Assembly (NCBI GenBank): GCA_004376105.1
Contig: SOKA01000091.1
Location: forward strand, 1 to 55,851
Length of the DNA stretch: 55,851 bases
Origin: Dehalococcoidia bacterium
GTDB lineage: Bacteria; Chloroflexota; Dehalococcoidia; Dehalococcoidales; E44-bin46
Reading direction: 5' to 3'
Part shown: positions 48,058 to 55,851 of the stretch, in pieces
How the letters are laid out: every line of letters begins with the position of its first letter
Position numbering within the stretch: the stretch's first letter is position 1
The notes under the pieces: generated by a model
Database searches by the model: none
What the model saw: only the letters and a program-made list of their open reading frames with translations
What the model was told of the DNA's origin: nothing
Made by a program: the position numbers and the translations under genes

Positions 48058-48955
48058 CTTCTTTGTCTCCTTTTTTAAAGAGTTCATCGATATGTTCTTC
48101 AATCCATTTGGCATCCTCTTCGGTTATTGCTCCGGGCTCAACCTGAGTAATGAATTTTCTTTGGTCATACTTTTCTTTCATCTCTGAGGGAAATTTCTCA
48201 TAGATCTTCTCAATAATCTCTTCTATCTGAGTAGTCATATAATCGAGAGCCATAAAATCAATCCTAATTCTGAGAATCTCGGCAAAAACCTCAAGTACCG
48301 ACTTTGAAGCTTTGGGGTAGGGCTGAGGAACTTGAGAGAGCCAATCTGGTATTTCTCCCATTAGACAAATACTTTCTAATCCTCGCTTTTTAGCTACTGC
48401 CAATAAAAGACCATTCAAGCCGGTGATAACGCCTTCGCCTACCTTCCCTTCCATCTGACTCATCAAAATTGTATTTTGATATTTCTTTACTTCCCTGGCT
48501 AGCGTCTCTGAACTTACTACCGCACGGACTCTTGGTTTCATCTGGTGATGAATTAGTGAAACACAGGCTCCTGAAGTATAAACTCTCTGGCAACCAAACT
48601 CTAAGCCTACATCTAAAACGAGATTAGCCATCTGATAAGCCTTTTCTCCTTTACTATAGGCTCCCTCTCCTTCAGTTGGCTGCTGTTCTCCAATGAAAAA
48701 TATCAAATCTTTCTCCTCAACCCTCTGGTAATAAAATTTGTTAGTCGGGAATTTTAAATCTTCCATCAAACCATTTTTGATTGAAACCTTCCGAGGATAG
48801 AAGAAATCCCAAGGCTCTATTTCTCCAAGCTCTTCTGCCTGAAGCTGACCTCGTAAAGTGTCGACAGCAATTATTCCGACGTTTCCAATCCCTGGCCAAC
48901 CAACAATCAGATCCGGTTTTTCAAGTTTCGGTTCTTTATAAAGTTTGATTGTCAT
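48038..48955 (-). CDS. PAC2-family protein, copy 2
   Basis: 305 aa. KPDLIVGWPGIGNVGIIAVDTLRGQLQAEELGEIEPWDFFYP is a textbook PAC2 opening; FFIGEQQP, VYTSGACVSLIHHQMKPRVRAVVSS and GVITGLNGLLLAVAKKRGLESICLMGEIPDWLSQVPQPYPKAS follow. The C-terminal 60 residues are a charged tail. It lies 15 bp downstream of groEL on the same strand. It has no signal peptide. Two diverged tandem PAC2 genes resemble the alpha/beta pairs of PAC1/PAC2 heterodimers, but no proteasome gene is visible in the window. Confidence 0.88.
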   Translation of the reverse strand: MTIKLYKEPKLEKPDLIVGWPGIGNVGIIAVDTLRGQLQAEELGEIEPWDFFYPRKVSIKNGLMEDLKFPTNKFYYQRVEEKDLIFFIGEQQPTEGEGAYSKGEKAYQMANLVLDVGLEFGCQRVYTSGACVSLIHHQMKPRVRAVVSSETLAREVKKYQNTILMSQMEGKVGEGVITGLNGLLLAVAKKRGLESICLMGEIPDWLSQVPQPYPKASKSVLEVFAEILRIRIDFMALDYMTTQIEEIIEKIYEKFPSEMKEKYDQRKFITQVEPGAITEEDAKWIEEHIDELFKKGDKEDGEKPV

Positions 48956-48970
48956 CTTTTTATATATGCC

Positions 48971-50575
48971 TTAGTATTGTGATGGAGGAGGCGGTAGCTT
49001 CTCCTTCTCAGGAATGTCAGTAATCAGGGATTCAGTAATTAGTAACATAGCCGCCACACTGGAAGCGTTTTGAAGAGCGGTGCGGGTTACCTTCAGCGGG
49101 TCGATAATACCCTTCTCTTCCATCTTGCCATATTCTTCCTTAACGACATCATAGCCAAAGCCAGGTTCTGACTTCATTACCCTGTCCAAAACAACCGAGC
49201 CTTCCTGACCAGCATTAGCTGCTAGCATCCGCAAAGGCTCCTCAAGAGCCCGCCTAACGATATTAGCACCGGTTGCCTTATCACCTTCAAGGGAAAGTTT
49301 ATCGAGAGCAGGTAGAGCGTTGATAAGAGCTACCCCTCCACCAGGCAAAGTCCCCTCTTCAGTAGCCGCCCTGGTTGCTGAGAGGGCTCCTTCAACACGG
49401 CGCTTTCTATCCTTAAGTTCAACCTCGGTTGGTGCTCCAACCTTGATTACCCCAACACCACCAGCCAGCTTGGCTAACCTCTCCTGAAGCTTCTCTCTAT
49501 CATAATCGGATGTTGTCTCCTCAATCTGGACTTTTATCTGCTTTAGTCTTGCCTGGATTAATTCCTGAGAGCCTTTGCCTTCAACAATGGTGGTGTTGTC
49601 CTTATCAGCTACTACCCGTCGGGCTTGACCTAAATCGTCTACAGTGACTGAGTCAAGCTTCCTCCCCTTTTCCTCAGTGATAACCGTGCCTCCTGTCAGG
49701 ATAGCCACATCTTCAAGCAGTGCCTTTCTTCGGTCGCCGAAGCCAGGTGCCTTGACGGCCAGGCAATTGAGAATCCCCTTGAGCTTATTCACCACAAGAG
49801 TTGCCAGAGCTTCTCTCTCAACATCCTCGCTGATGATAATAATGTTCTTACTTATTGCGCTTACTTTCTCTAGGCAGGGTAAGAGGTCAGAGACAGCCGA
49901 GAGCTTCTTATCGGTGATAAGAATGTAGGGGTCATCAATTGATGCCTCCATCTTTTCAGCGTCAGTTATGAAGTAGGGGCTGATGTAACCTCGGTCAAAC
50001 TTCATCCCCTCCACATACTCGGTCTCAAATCTTATGCCTTTGCCTTCCTCTACGGTAACGACCCCGTCTTTACCAACCCTATCCATGACCTCCCCGATAA
50101 TCTCGCCGATTTCAGGGTCGTGAGCAGTAATAGCAGCAATCTTAGTCATCTGCTCCTTGGTGGTTACTGGCTTTGCCACTCTTTTTAGCTCATCAATAAT
50201 ACAGGCCGTAGCCTTTTCCATGCCACGCTTTAGAGCCATAGCATCAGCCCCGGCAGCAATATTCTTAAACCCTTCCCGAATCATGGCTTGGGCAAGAACG
50301 GTAGCAGTGGTTGTTCCATCACCAACGTCATCGCTTGTTTTCTTAGCTACCTCTTTGATAAGAGAAACTCCCATATTGGCAAAGGGGTCTTCTATCTCAA
50401 TTTCTTTGGCTACTGTAACCCCGTCATGGGTACTGGTTGGTGGACCAAATTTTTTGTCCAGGACGACATTCCGCCCTCTGGGACCAAGGGTAACCTTCAC
50501 CACATCGGCTAGTGTATCAACACCCCTTTTGAAATACTCCCTTGCTTCCTCATCAAAGACTAATTGCTTTGCCAT
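48971..50575 (-). CDS. groEL: Chaperonin GroEL (60 kDa)
   Basis: 534 aa from ATG 50575, chosen for the GGAAAAGGAGAGAAA upstream and for the MAKQLVFDEEARE start; a longer frame to 50629 is a run-on. Family stretches are VTLGPRGRNVVLDKKFGPPTSTHDGVTVAKEI, DVGDGTTTATVLAQAM, VKAPGFGDRRKALLEDVAILTGG and GVALINALPAL. It ends EKEKLPPPPSQY instead of the usual Gly-Gly-Met tail. No groES gene is adjacent, and no CIRCE element was seen upstream; the preceding gene is a glycosyltransferase fusion. Confidence 0.96.
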   Translation of the reverse strand: MAKQLVFDEEAREYFKRGVDTLADVVKVTLGPRGRNVVLDKKFGPPTSTHDGVTVAKEIEIEDPFANMGVSLIKEVAKKTSDDVGDGTTTATVLAQAMIREGFKNIAAGADAMALKRGMEKATACIIDELKRVAKPVTTKEQMTKIAAITAHDPEIGEIIGEVMDRVGKDGVVTVEEGKGIRFETEYVEGMKFDRGYISPYFITDAEKMEASIDDPYILITDKKLSAVSDLLPCLEKVSAISKNIIIISEDVEREALATLVVNKLKGILNCLAVKAPGFGDRRKALLEDVAILTGGTVITEEKGRKLDSVTVDDLGQARRVVADKDNTTIVEGKGSQELIQARLKQIKVQIEETTSDYDREKLQERLAKLAGGVGVIKVGAPTEVELKDRKRRVEGALSATRAATEEGTLPGGGVALINALPALDKLSLEGDKATGANIVRRALEEPLRMLAANAGQEGSVVLDRVMKSEPGFGYDVVKEEYGKMEEKGIIDPLKVTRTALQNASSVAAMLLITESLITDIPEKEKLPPPPSQY

Positions 50576-50671
50576 TTTCTCTCCTTTTCCTTCGCTGTAT
50601 CGGGAAGAATGGTCCCCTTTGCCTCCCATTCCTCTTTCTTCACTACTTCCGTTGTCATATATACCTCTCTA

Positions 50672-52870
50672 TTACCAGCTATAAGTATCTTTAATCTGAA
50701 CAACCCTCGTATGGCCGGAAGTGACCACACGGTTGATAACCTGGCTATTATCCTTTATCTTGGTATTAGCGCCAAGGATACACTGTTTAAGACTGACACC
50801 GGCACCAATATTAACGCCTCTCCACAGGACAGCCACCTCTATACTGGCGCTCTCTCCTATACAGCAATCTGGCCCAATAACCACAGGTCCCTTAATGTAT
50901 GTTTTTTGGTCTATTCTGCATTTGCTGCCGATTACTGCTGGTCCCACTATCTCGGCTGAAGGATGGATAATAACATCCTTGTCGCAGCATACCTCATCCC
51001 TACTTAAACCCTCAATAAGGGCGCTTTTTGCTTTCGACAACAAAAGGTCACAATTTAGGCAAAGGTATTTCCCTGGCATTCCCATATCAAGCCAGTAGCC
51101 GCTAAATGGATAGCCATAGACAGGCTCGCCAAGCTCGAGGAGGAGCGGAAACAGCCCCTTCTCAAACATGTAACGAGCATTTGTTGGCACGTGCTCTAAA
51201 ACTTCCGGCTCAAGGAGGTAAATGCCAGCGTTTATCCAGTTGGTGGTTACTCGGGCAGGGCTAGGTTTTTCAATGAAGTGCCTGACCCTTCCATCACTAT
51301 CGGTTTCAACTACCCCGAAGGCACAGGGATTATCCACCCAGGTCAAGGCTATAGTTACCTTCGCCCCTTTGCCTCGATGAAATGCAAGCATATCAGCTAT
51401 ATCAAGATCGGTGAAGATGTCCCCGTTGAGGACGACAAAGGTACTACCTAAGTATCGCTCAGCATTCTTTACCGCCCCGGCAGTGCCCAGTGGCTTATCT
51501 TCCGCAGCATAGTTCAGCTGCACCCCCGAGTTACTGCCATCCCCAAAATAATTCTGAAAGACCTCTGGGAGATGGCTCAATGCCAGAATGATATTCTTAA
51601 CCCCATAGTCCTTAAGGTAAGCGATGGTATGCTCCAAGAAGGGCCGATTCAGCACCGGCATCATTGACTTGGGCATCCCATAGGTGAGCGGGCGTAGCCG
51701 CATACCCTCGCCGCCAACCAGAATAACCGCTTTCAGCAACGGTCTTGGTCTTTCTATCACTCCAGCAGGTGCATATTTGGTGCTAAGAGAACGCTCAACA
51801 CCCTCATATACCTTCAGGGTCTCTCTGGCTGTTTTCTCCCAGGAGAACTGCGCTGCCTGCTCAAGTCCCTTTGACACCAGTTCCCGCTTTAAGTGCTTAT
51901 CGGTAAGAACCATCCGAAGAGCACTAGCAATGCCGTCCGTGTCATGAGGATTGACCTTAATGGCTGCTTCCCCAACAATCTCCGGTAGCGAAGCCACATT
52001 GGAGACTATCACTGGGCAGCCGCAGGCCATCGCCTCCAGGGGTGGAAAGCCAAAGCCTTCACAGAAGGAAGGCAGGATAAAGCACTCGGCACCAGAGTAG
52101 TAGGCAGGTAAATCCTCTCGAGCTACATAATCAGCAAAAACTATCTCATTTGATAGCCCTAACTCATTAATCACCTGAAGGGTGTGCTTTCTAAACTCTG
52201 CCTCCGGCCTCCCAGCTCTGCCCACCTTCACCAGCTTAAGGTCTTTGAACCCCCCTTGGCTCTTTAACTTGCTGAAGCCCTTAAGCAGCCCAGCGAAATT
52301 CTTTCGAGGGTGCTCTGAACCAACGAAGAGAAGATACGGGTAGTCCACCAGTCGGCGGGGGGTCGGTTGGAACAGTCCATGGTCTATACCTTCGTAGACT
52401 ACGGAGATACGCTCCTCTGGTACCCCCAAGTGCTGGACTAAATCGTGTTTTGTTGCCTGGGATACAGCAATCACCCTGGTGGCTTTCTTCACCCCTCGGT
52501 AATCCCGGGAAAGGTAGAACCTGTCCCTGAGATTAGGCTGGTGGATAAAGGTGCTGTATCCCTTGAGGTCGAAATACCTTATGAGGTCATGCACGGTGAT
52601 GATGTAAGGAACCTTCAGGAAGAGGCCATAACGTCCCAAGTGCTGATTGGGCAAGTGGATGATGCCATCCAGCCTGTTAAGCATCCTTAAGAAGTGCCAG
52701 TCCTCCCGGATGGCTCTCAGGGCACCCGGTGAGAACCATGAAGTATTGAAGCGCTCAGCAATCCTCTGATAGATGTCGGTGTAAGCCTTTGGCACATCCA
52801 GTTTCTCGGCAAGCTTTTCAGCATAGAGGTCCATTGAGCCGAGGCCTTTTGTTACCACCAGAGTTACCAT
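50672..52870 (-). CDS. Fused GT4 glycosyltransferase / sugar-nucleotidyltransferase
   Basis: 732 aa with two complete enzymes. Residues about 1-365 are a GT-B glycosyltransferase of family 4 (YLLFVGSEHPRKNFAGLLKGF; SFCEGFGFPPLEAMACGCPVIVSNVASLPEIVGEAA with the ExxxxxE donor motif). From about 375 a nucleotidyltransferase starts, VILVGGEGMRLRPLTYGMPKSMMPVL (385-403), then FVVLNGDIFTDLD and INAGIYLLEPEVLE, ending in hexapeptide left-handed beta helix repeats. The C-terminal part looks like mannose-1-phosphate guanylyltransferase. The fusion would activate a sugar and transfer a sugar in one protein. Confidence 0.9.
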   Translation of the reverse strand: MVTLVVTKGLGSMDLYAEKLAEKLDVPKAYTDIYQRIAERFNTSWFSPGALRAIREDWHFLRMLNRLDGIIHLPNQHLGRYGLFLKVPYIITVHDLIRYFDLKGYSTFIHQPNLRDRFYLSRDYRGVKKATRVIAVSQATKHDLVQHLGVPEERISVVYEGIDHGLFQPTPRRLVDYPYLLFVGSEHPRKNFAGLLKGFSKLKSQGGFKDLKLVKVGRAGRPEAEFRKHTLQVINELGLSNEIVFADYVAREDLPAYYSGAECFILPSFCEGFGFPPLEAMACGCPVIVSNVASLPEIVGEAAIKVNPHDTDGIASALRMVLTDKHLKRELVSKGLEQAAQFSWEKTARETLKVYEGVERSLSTKYAPAGVIERPRPLLKAVILVGGEGMRLRPLTYGMPKSMMPVLNRPFLEHTIAYLKDYGVKNIILALSHLPEVFQNYFGDGSNSGVQLNYAAEDKPLGTAGAVKNAERYLGSTFVVLNGDIFTDLDIADMLAFHRGKGAKVTIALTWVDNPCAFGVVETDSDGRVRHFIEKPSPARVTTNWINAGIYLLEPEVLEHVPTNARYMFEKGLFPLLLELGEPVYGYPFSGYWLDMGMPGKYLCLNCDLLLSKAKSALIEGLSRDEVCCDKDVIIHPSAEIVGPAVIGSKCRIDQKTYIKGPVVIGPDCCIGESASIEVAVLWRGVNIGAGVSLKQCILGANTKIKDNSQVINRVVTSGHTRVVQIKDTYSW

Positions 52871-53353
52871 TTTTTACCTCACGCTCTCCTGAAAGGTTTC
52901 AAGCACCATGGCCTAAATGATACCCTATCCTCAGCACTTCTTCTGAATTTAAGCTCAATTTTCATTAGAAATTTCCTTACCAATAAAGAATAAGGATAAC
53001 ACTAGCGAAATTGTAGTAACTGTTGTAACGATCTTTGGCGCTCTCAATCCCTGGTAGGGCTAAAGCGATAGAGAGGGTTTAAGTTGCTTGAGAGACACCT
53101 ATCGTTATTGATTTCCCAGAACATTGAACCGATAGAAGCTGCCTCCCTATTTTAACTTTACCCTAAGACAAGCTTGTAGTCAAGGTTCCTCTCGCTGTAT
53201 AGGAAAGGTTCTGAACCACTTTTCTTAGTGGCGATAATGCCAGAGTGGGTTCAATTCTACTTTAGCAAGCTTCCCCATCCTGCCAGGAAAAGAAAGCCTG
53301 TAGATTTCTAACATGCCTTTGAGCCGCTGCTTGGGGGTTATAAATCACCAGGA
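52871..53353. other. 480-bp gap without a recognised gene
   Basis: No credible reading frame, tRNA or known RNA was seen. It should contain the promoter of the minus-strand glycosyltransferase fusion, but no consensus -35/-10 pair stands out. Low-complexity AT-rich stretches occur near 52945-53000. Confidence 0.35.
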
Positions 53354-53784
53354 TTATTTCAAGGGCGAAAAGTGCCCCTCATCCAGATAACCTTGCAGAA
53401 TAATTGCTGCGGCTACAGCATCATCCCGAGCTTTCTTCCTGGGTTTCTTGGCATTAGCTGCTTGCATCAAGCGCTTGGCTGATACTGTTGATAAGCGCTC
53501 ATCCCTAAACTCTACAGGAACTTTGGTTTGGCTACATAGTTTCTGGACAAAAGCCTTTACCTTTTCTGCTTGCTTACCTAGACTACCGTCCATAGAGCGG
53601 GGCAAGCCAACTACAATTCGCTCGACCTGATGCTGGCTTATAATGTTAATAATAGCCTCAATATCCGCCGTCTCATTTTTGCAGTTGATAATAGTAAATG
53701 GGCTAGCTAGTATGCCCTGGGGGTCGCTGAGGGCTACTCCGATTCTTTTATCTCCAATATCAAGTCCTAGGCTACGCGTTTCAT
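53354..53784 (-). CDS. ruvX: RuvX/YqgF-type Holliday junction resolvase, apparent 5' frameshift
   Basis: The reading frame GLDIGDKRIGVALSDPQGILASPF, then VERIVVGLPRSMDGSLGKQ, FRDERLST and ARDDAVAAAIILQGYL is a complete YqgF/RuvX RNase-H-like domain (catalytic Asp, Glu, Asp). It resolves Holliday junctions or processes 16S rRNA ends. The frame has no start codon before the domain. A perfect GGAGG-spaced ATG (53784) opens MKRVA and stops at once; one extra or missing base just after it would give the expected MKRVLGLDIGDKRIG. Internal ATG 53605 would give only 83 aa. Follows alaS closely. Confidence 0.75.
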
Positions 53785-53824
53785 GTACCTCCAGACTGTT
53801 TAAGTGCGGGTGGAGTATAAATTC

Positions 53825-55851
53825 TTATATTAGGCTTTTCACCAGCCGAAGGGCCTCATCTAATTTACCTTTATACTTGCCACCCGCCTGGGCAAATTGG
53901 GCTTTACCCCCACCACTGCCACCAGTAACCCTAGCCACTTGTTTAACTATTTCTCCGGCATTGTAGCCTCTAGCGACTAAATCTGGGGTTACCGCGGCTA
54001 AGAAAACAGGTTTATTATCATAAATTGTGCCCAGAACTACGACCACGCTTTTTAGTTGTTCCCTGAGCAGGTCGCTCATTTCTCGCAGAGCCTCCAGCCG
54101 TGAAGATGGCACCTTAGCTGACAGCACCTTTACCCCGTTAATCACTTCTGTCTGAGCTAATAAGGATGTGGCTATTTTCTTAGACAGCTCCCTCTCCAGA
54201 GCCAGAACCCGCCTACGCTCCTTATTCAGTTCAGTAACTAAACTAGATACCTTGTCCTGAACATCATCTGGCGAAGCTCCCAGAGACTCAGTAACATTAT
54301 GTAAAATAGAAAATTGTGTGTCAATAAACTCCTCAGCCCCCCTACCGGTAACGGCTTCAATGCGACGCAACCCGGCACCAATGCTAGTCTCACTAATGAT
54401 GTGAAAGAAACCTATCTCCCCAGTTGAGGCGACATGGGTGCCGCCACACAGTTCAGCGCTAATAAAAGGTTCACCTATTTTCACGGCTCGAACTACATCG
54501 CCATACTTTTCATCAAACAGAGCTATAGCCCCTTCCTCTATAGCCTTTTTATATGGAATCTCCTCACCATATACCCTGAGGTTCTGGCGAATTTTGGCAT
54601 TGACAATATGTTGTGTCTCCTGTAATTCCTTTTTTGTCATTGCTGTTAGGTGGGAGAAGTCAAATCTAAGTCGGTCTGGGGCTACCAGTGAGCCCCTTTG
54701 CTCAACATGCTCACCTAATACTTGTCGCAGAGCCAACTGAAGTAAATGTGTAGCCGTATGATTGCGCGCAATATCAAGCCGTCGTTCTCCATCTACCACC
54801 GCCTCAACCTCATCCCCCTCAGTTAAGCTTCCCTCGGTAACATACCCCTGGTGGACAATAATGTCTGGTGGAACTCGACTAGTATTGGTAACAGAAAATT
54901 TACCTGACGGGCTGATTATCTGACCAGTATCACCTGCCTGTCCTCCCATCTCGCCATAGAAGGGGGTGGATTCTAAAATCAGGCCTGCCTCTTGCCCCTC
55001 TTGTATCATCTCTACAGACTTATTACTAACTAAGAGGCTAACAATAACCGATTTATGTTTGAGGCTGTGATAGCCAACAAAAGGCTTTATATGAGGCTTA
55101 TGCACCACGCTTGCGGAAACCTTAAGGCCAAGTTTGACTTCAGCCGTTCTAACAAAGTGTATGGGGCCACGGGTTGTCTTAGTAGACCCGCAACTTGGAC
55201 ACTCTTTATCACTCTCCTTCAACCTTGTGCTGCACTCTGCACACCTCAAAATCTTGACCGTCCGGGCTCGCTCCCGCTGTTTCTCCATTTCCTGGTTAAA
55301 GCCTTCTAAATCTACCGAAAAACCGCGCTCAGCAGCAATCTCTGTGGTTAGCTCTACCGGGAAGCCATAGGTATCGTAGAGTCTGAATACTTCGTTGCCA
55401 GAAATATTCTCACCCCAGCGCTCAATCTCGCCAAGAATCTCTTGGGCAGGTTTCCCCAGTTGACCGCCTTCCTCCTCTAACTGTTCAAGAAAATCGTAGG
55501 TCAATCGTGAAATCGTCTCCGCAGCGATTTCAGCCCCAATCTCGCCTCCTGTTTCCCATCCACCACCTACAAACCCATATTGCTCCAAAATCTTTGCACT
55601 ATTTTCAGACGCAGGTCTAAAATCTCGTAAAAACAGAACTAGCTCCGGCATTGCGCCTCGATGAGCCTTACGATACCCTAGTAGACCCTCAATAACCTCT
55701 AAGCCCACATCAAGTGTCTGCCCAAATCTTTTCTCTTCCTGCTCAATGACCTTAATAATGAAGTCCCGTTTTTGCACTATTTCGGGGTAAATGTACCCCA
55801 TCTGTTCAACAGTGGTCTTAGCTGCTTCAGCCAAGAATGGTTTATCTACTC
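53825..55851 (-). CDS. alaS: Alanyl-tRNA synthetase, 5' end cut by window edge
   Basis: C-terminal 675 residues; the catalytic N-terminus lies beyond 55851. Visible parts: KPFLAEAAKTTVEQMG tail of the aminoacylation core, a tRNA-binding helical domain, the editing domain with HTATHLLQLALR (HxxxH) and CGGTHV (Cys/His zinc set), and the C-Ala domain ending GGSGGGKAQFAQAGG. Between the tRNA-binding region and editing domain (about 55187-55250) an extra zinc ribbon, CAEC-x13-CPSC, appears where most bacterial enzymes have only a short linker. It charges tRNA-Ala and clears mischarged Ser/Gly. Confidence 0.95.
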   Translation of the reverse strand, partial: VDKPFLAEAAKTTVEQMGYIYPEIVQKRDFIIKVIEQEEKRFGQTLDVGLEVIEGLLGYRKAHRGAMPELVLFLRDFRPASENSAKILEQYGFVGGGWETGGEIGAEIAAETISRLTYDFLEQLEEEGGQLGKPAQEILGEIERWGENISGNEVFRLYDTYGFPVELTTEIAAERGFSVDLEGFNQEMEKQRERARTVKILRCAECSTRLKESDKECPSCGSTKTTRGPIHFVRTAEVKLGLKVSASVVHKPHIKPFVGYHSLKHKSVIVSLLVSNKSVEMIQEGQEAGLILESTPFYGEMGGQAGDTGQIISPSGKFSVTNTSRVPPDIIVHQGYVTEGSLTEGDEVEAVVDGERRLDIARNHTATHLLQLALRQVLGEHVEQRGSLVAPDRLRFDFSHLTAMTKKELQETQHIVNAKIRQNLRVYGEEIPYKKAIEEGAIALFDEKYGDVVRAVKIGEPFISAELCGGTHVASTGEIGFFHIISETSIGAGLRRIEAVTGRGAEEFIDTQFSILHNVTESLGASPDDVQDKVSSLVTELNKERRRVLALERELSKKIATSLLAQTEVINGVKVLSAKVPSSRLEALREMSDLLREQLKSVVVVLGTIYDNKPVFLAAVTPDLVARGYNAGEIVKQVARVTGGSGGGKAQFAQAGGKYKGKLDEALRLVKSLI

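Noticed and set aside
1..55851. CRISPR arrays, toxin-antitoxin pairs, restriction systems, intact transposases
   Set aside because: Looked for direct repeats with spacers, paired small genes and transposase motifs on both strands; only the integrase relic and the 43-bp promoter duplication were found.

Overview
The window most likely comes from an uncultured anaerobic bacterium of the Chloroflexota, class Dehalococcoidia. This is inferred from gene content, not from a marker-gene search. A bacterial core (alaS, groEL, hisF, surE, tRNAs, lipoprotein signal peptides, TTGACA/TATAAT promoters) is mixed with families better known from archaea: an NrpR-type (DUF128) regulator, a methanogen-type thymidylate synthase relative, archease/RtcB, PAC2 proteins, and the DUF39/NIL-ferredoxin/UPF0280 sulfur cluster. 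There are no rRNA genes, CRISPR arrays or intact insertion sequences.

Layout. 1-4.4 kb (minus): a cobalamin riboswitch with an intrinsic terminator precedes a BtuC-like permease and its ATPase, followed by hpt and ade (purine salvage; ade runs off the left edge). 4.5-5.3 kb: surE. 5.4-11.6 kb (minus): two different solute-binding lipoproteins, two tandem RbsC-like permeases and an SDR dehydrogenase, with no ATPase. 11.9-12.9 kb: tRNA-Leu and two small genes. 13-17.5 kb (minus): an NrpR-like regulator, hisF, glutamate dehydrogenase and a glutamate synthase remnant, then an Lrp/AsnC regulator divergent from the next block.

17.8-32.6 kb (plus) is the most interesting block. It is one long catabolic gene train: N-acyl-D-amino-acid deacylase, a complete branched-chain/polar amino-acid-type ABC importer (livKHMGF), a SnoaL-like protein, both subunits of 2-amino-4-oxopentanoate thiolase (OrtA/OrtB), an M28 peptidase, two diverged ATC-hydrolase-like proteins, a second SnoaL-like protein, alanine racemase, a flavodoxin and alanine dehydrogenase. 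An acetyl-CoA-synthetase-like ligase follows at 32.7-34.7 kb. OrtAB makes D-alanine plus acetyl-CoA, and racemase plus alanine dehydrogenase would turn D-alanine into pyruvate, NADH and ammonia. The train therefore reads as import, deacylation, thiolysis, racemisation and deamination. The usual ornithine-to-2-amino-4-oxopentanoate enzymes are absent from the window, so the true substrate is open. A truncated tyrosine recombinase next to tRNA-Lys closes this side.

35.3-40.4 kb: a hypothetical lipoprotein, an MscS-type channel, and a five-gene minus-strand cluster of mostly unknown genes ending in an archaeal-type ThyA relative. 40.4-46.7 kb (plus): archease-rtcB, cysteine synthase, a SagB-type oxidoreductase, and the DUF39/NIL/UPF0280 homocysteine-synthesis cluster. 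46.7-47.1 kb: a three-tRNA unit with its own promoter and a tRNA relic in its leader. 47.2-52.9 kb (minus): two PAC2 proteins, a groEL without groES, and a glycosyltransferase-nucleotidyltransferase fusion. 53.3-55.85 kb (minus): ruvX with an apparent frameshift at its 5' end, and alaS (running off the right edge) with an unusual zinc-ribbon insertion.

Several genes (hpt, archease, the DUF39 gene) have a -10 box only 7-11 nt from the start codon and no ribosome binding site, suggesting leaderless transcripts.
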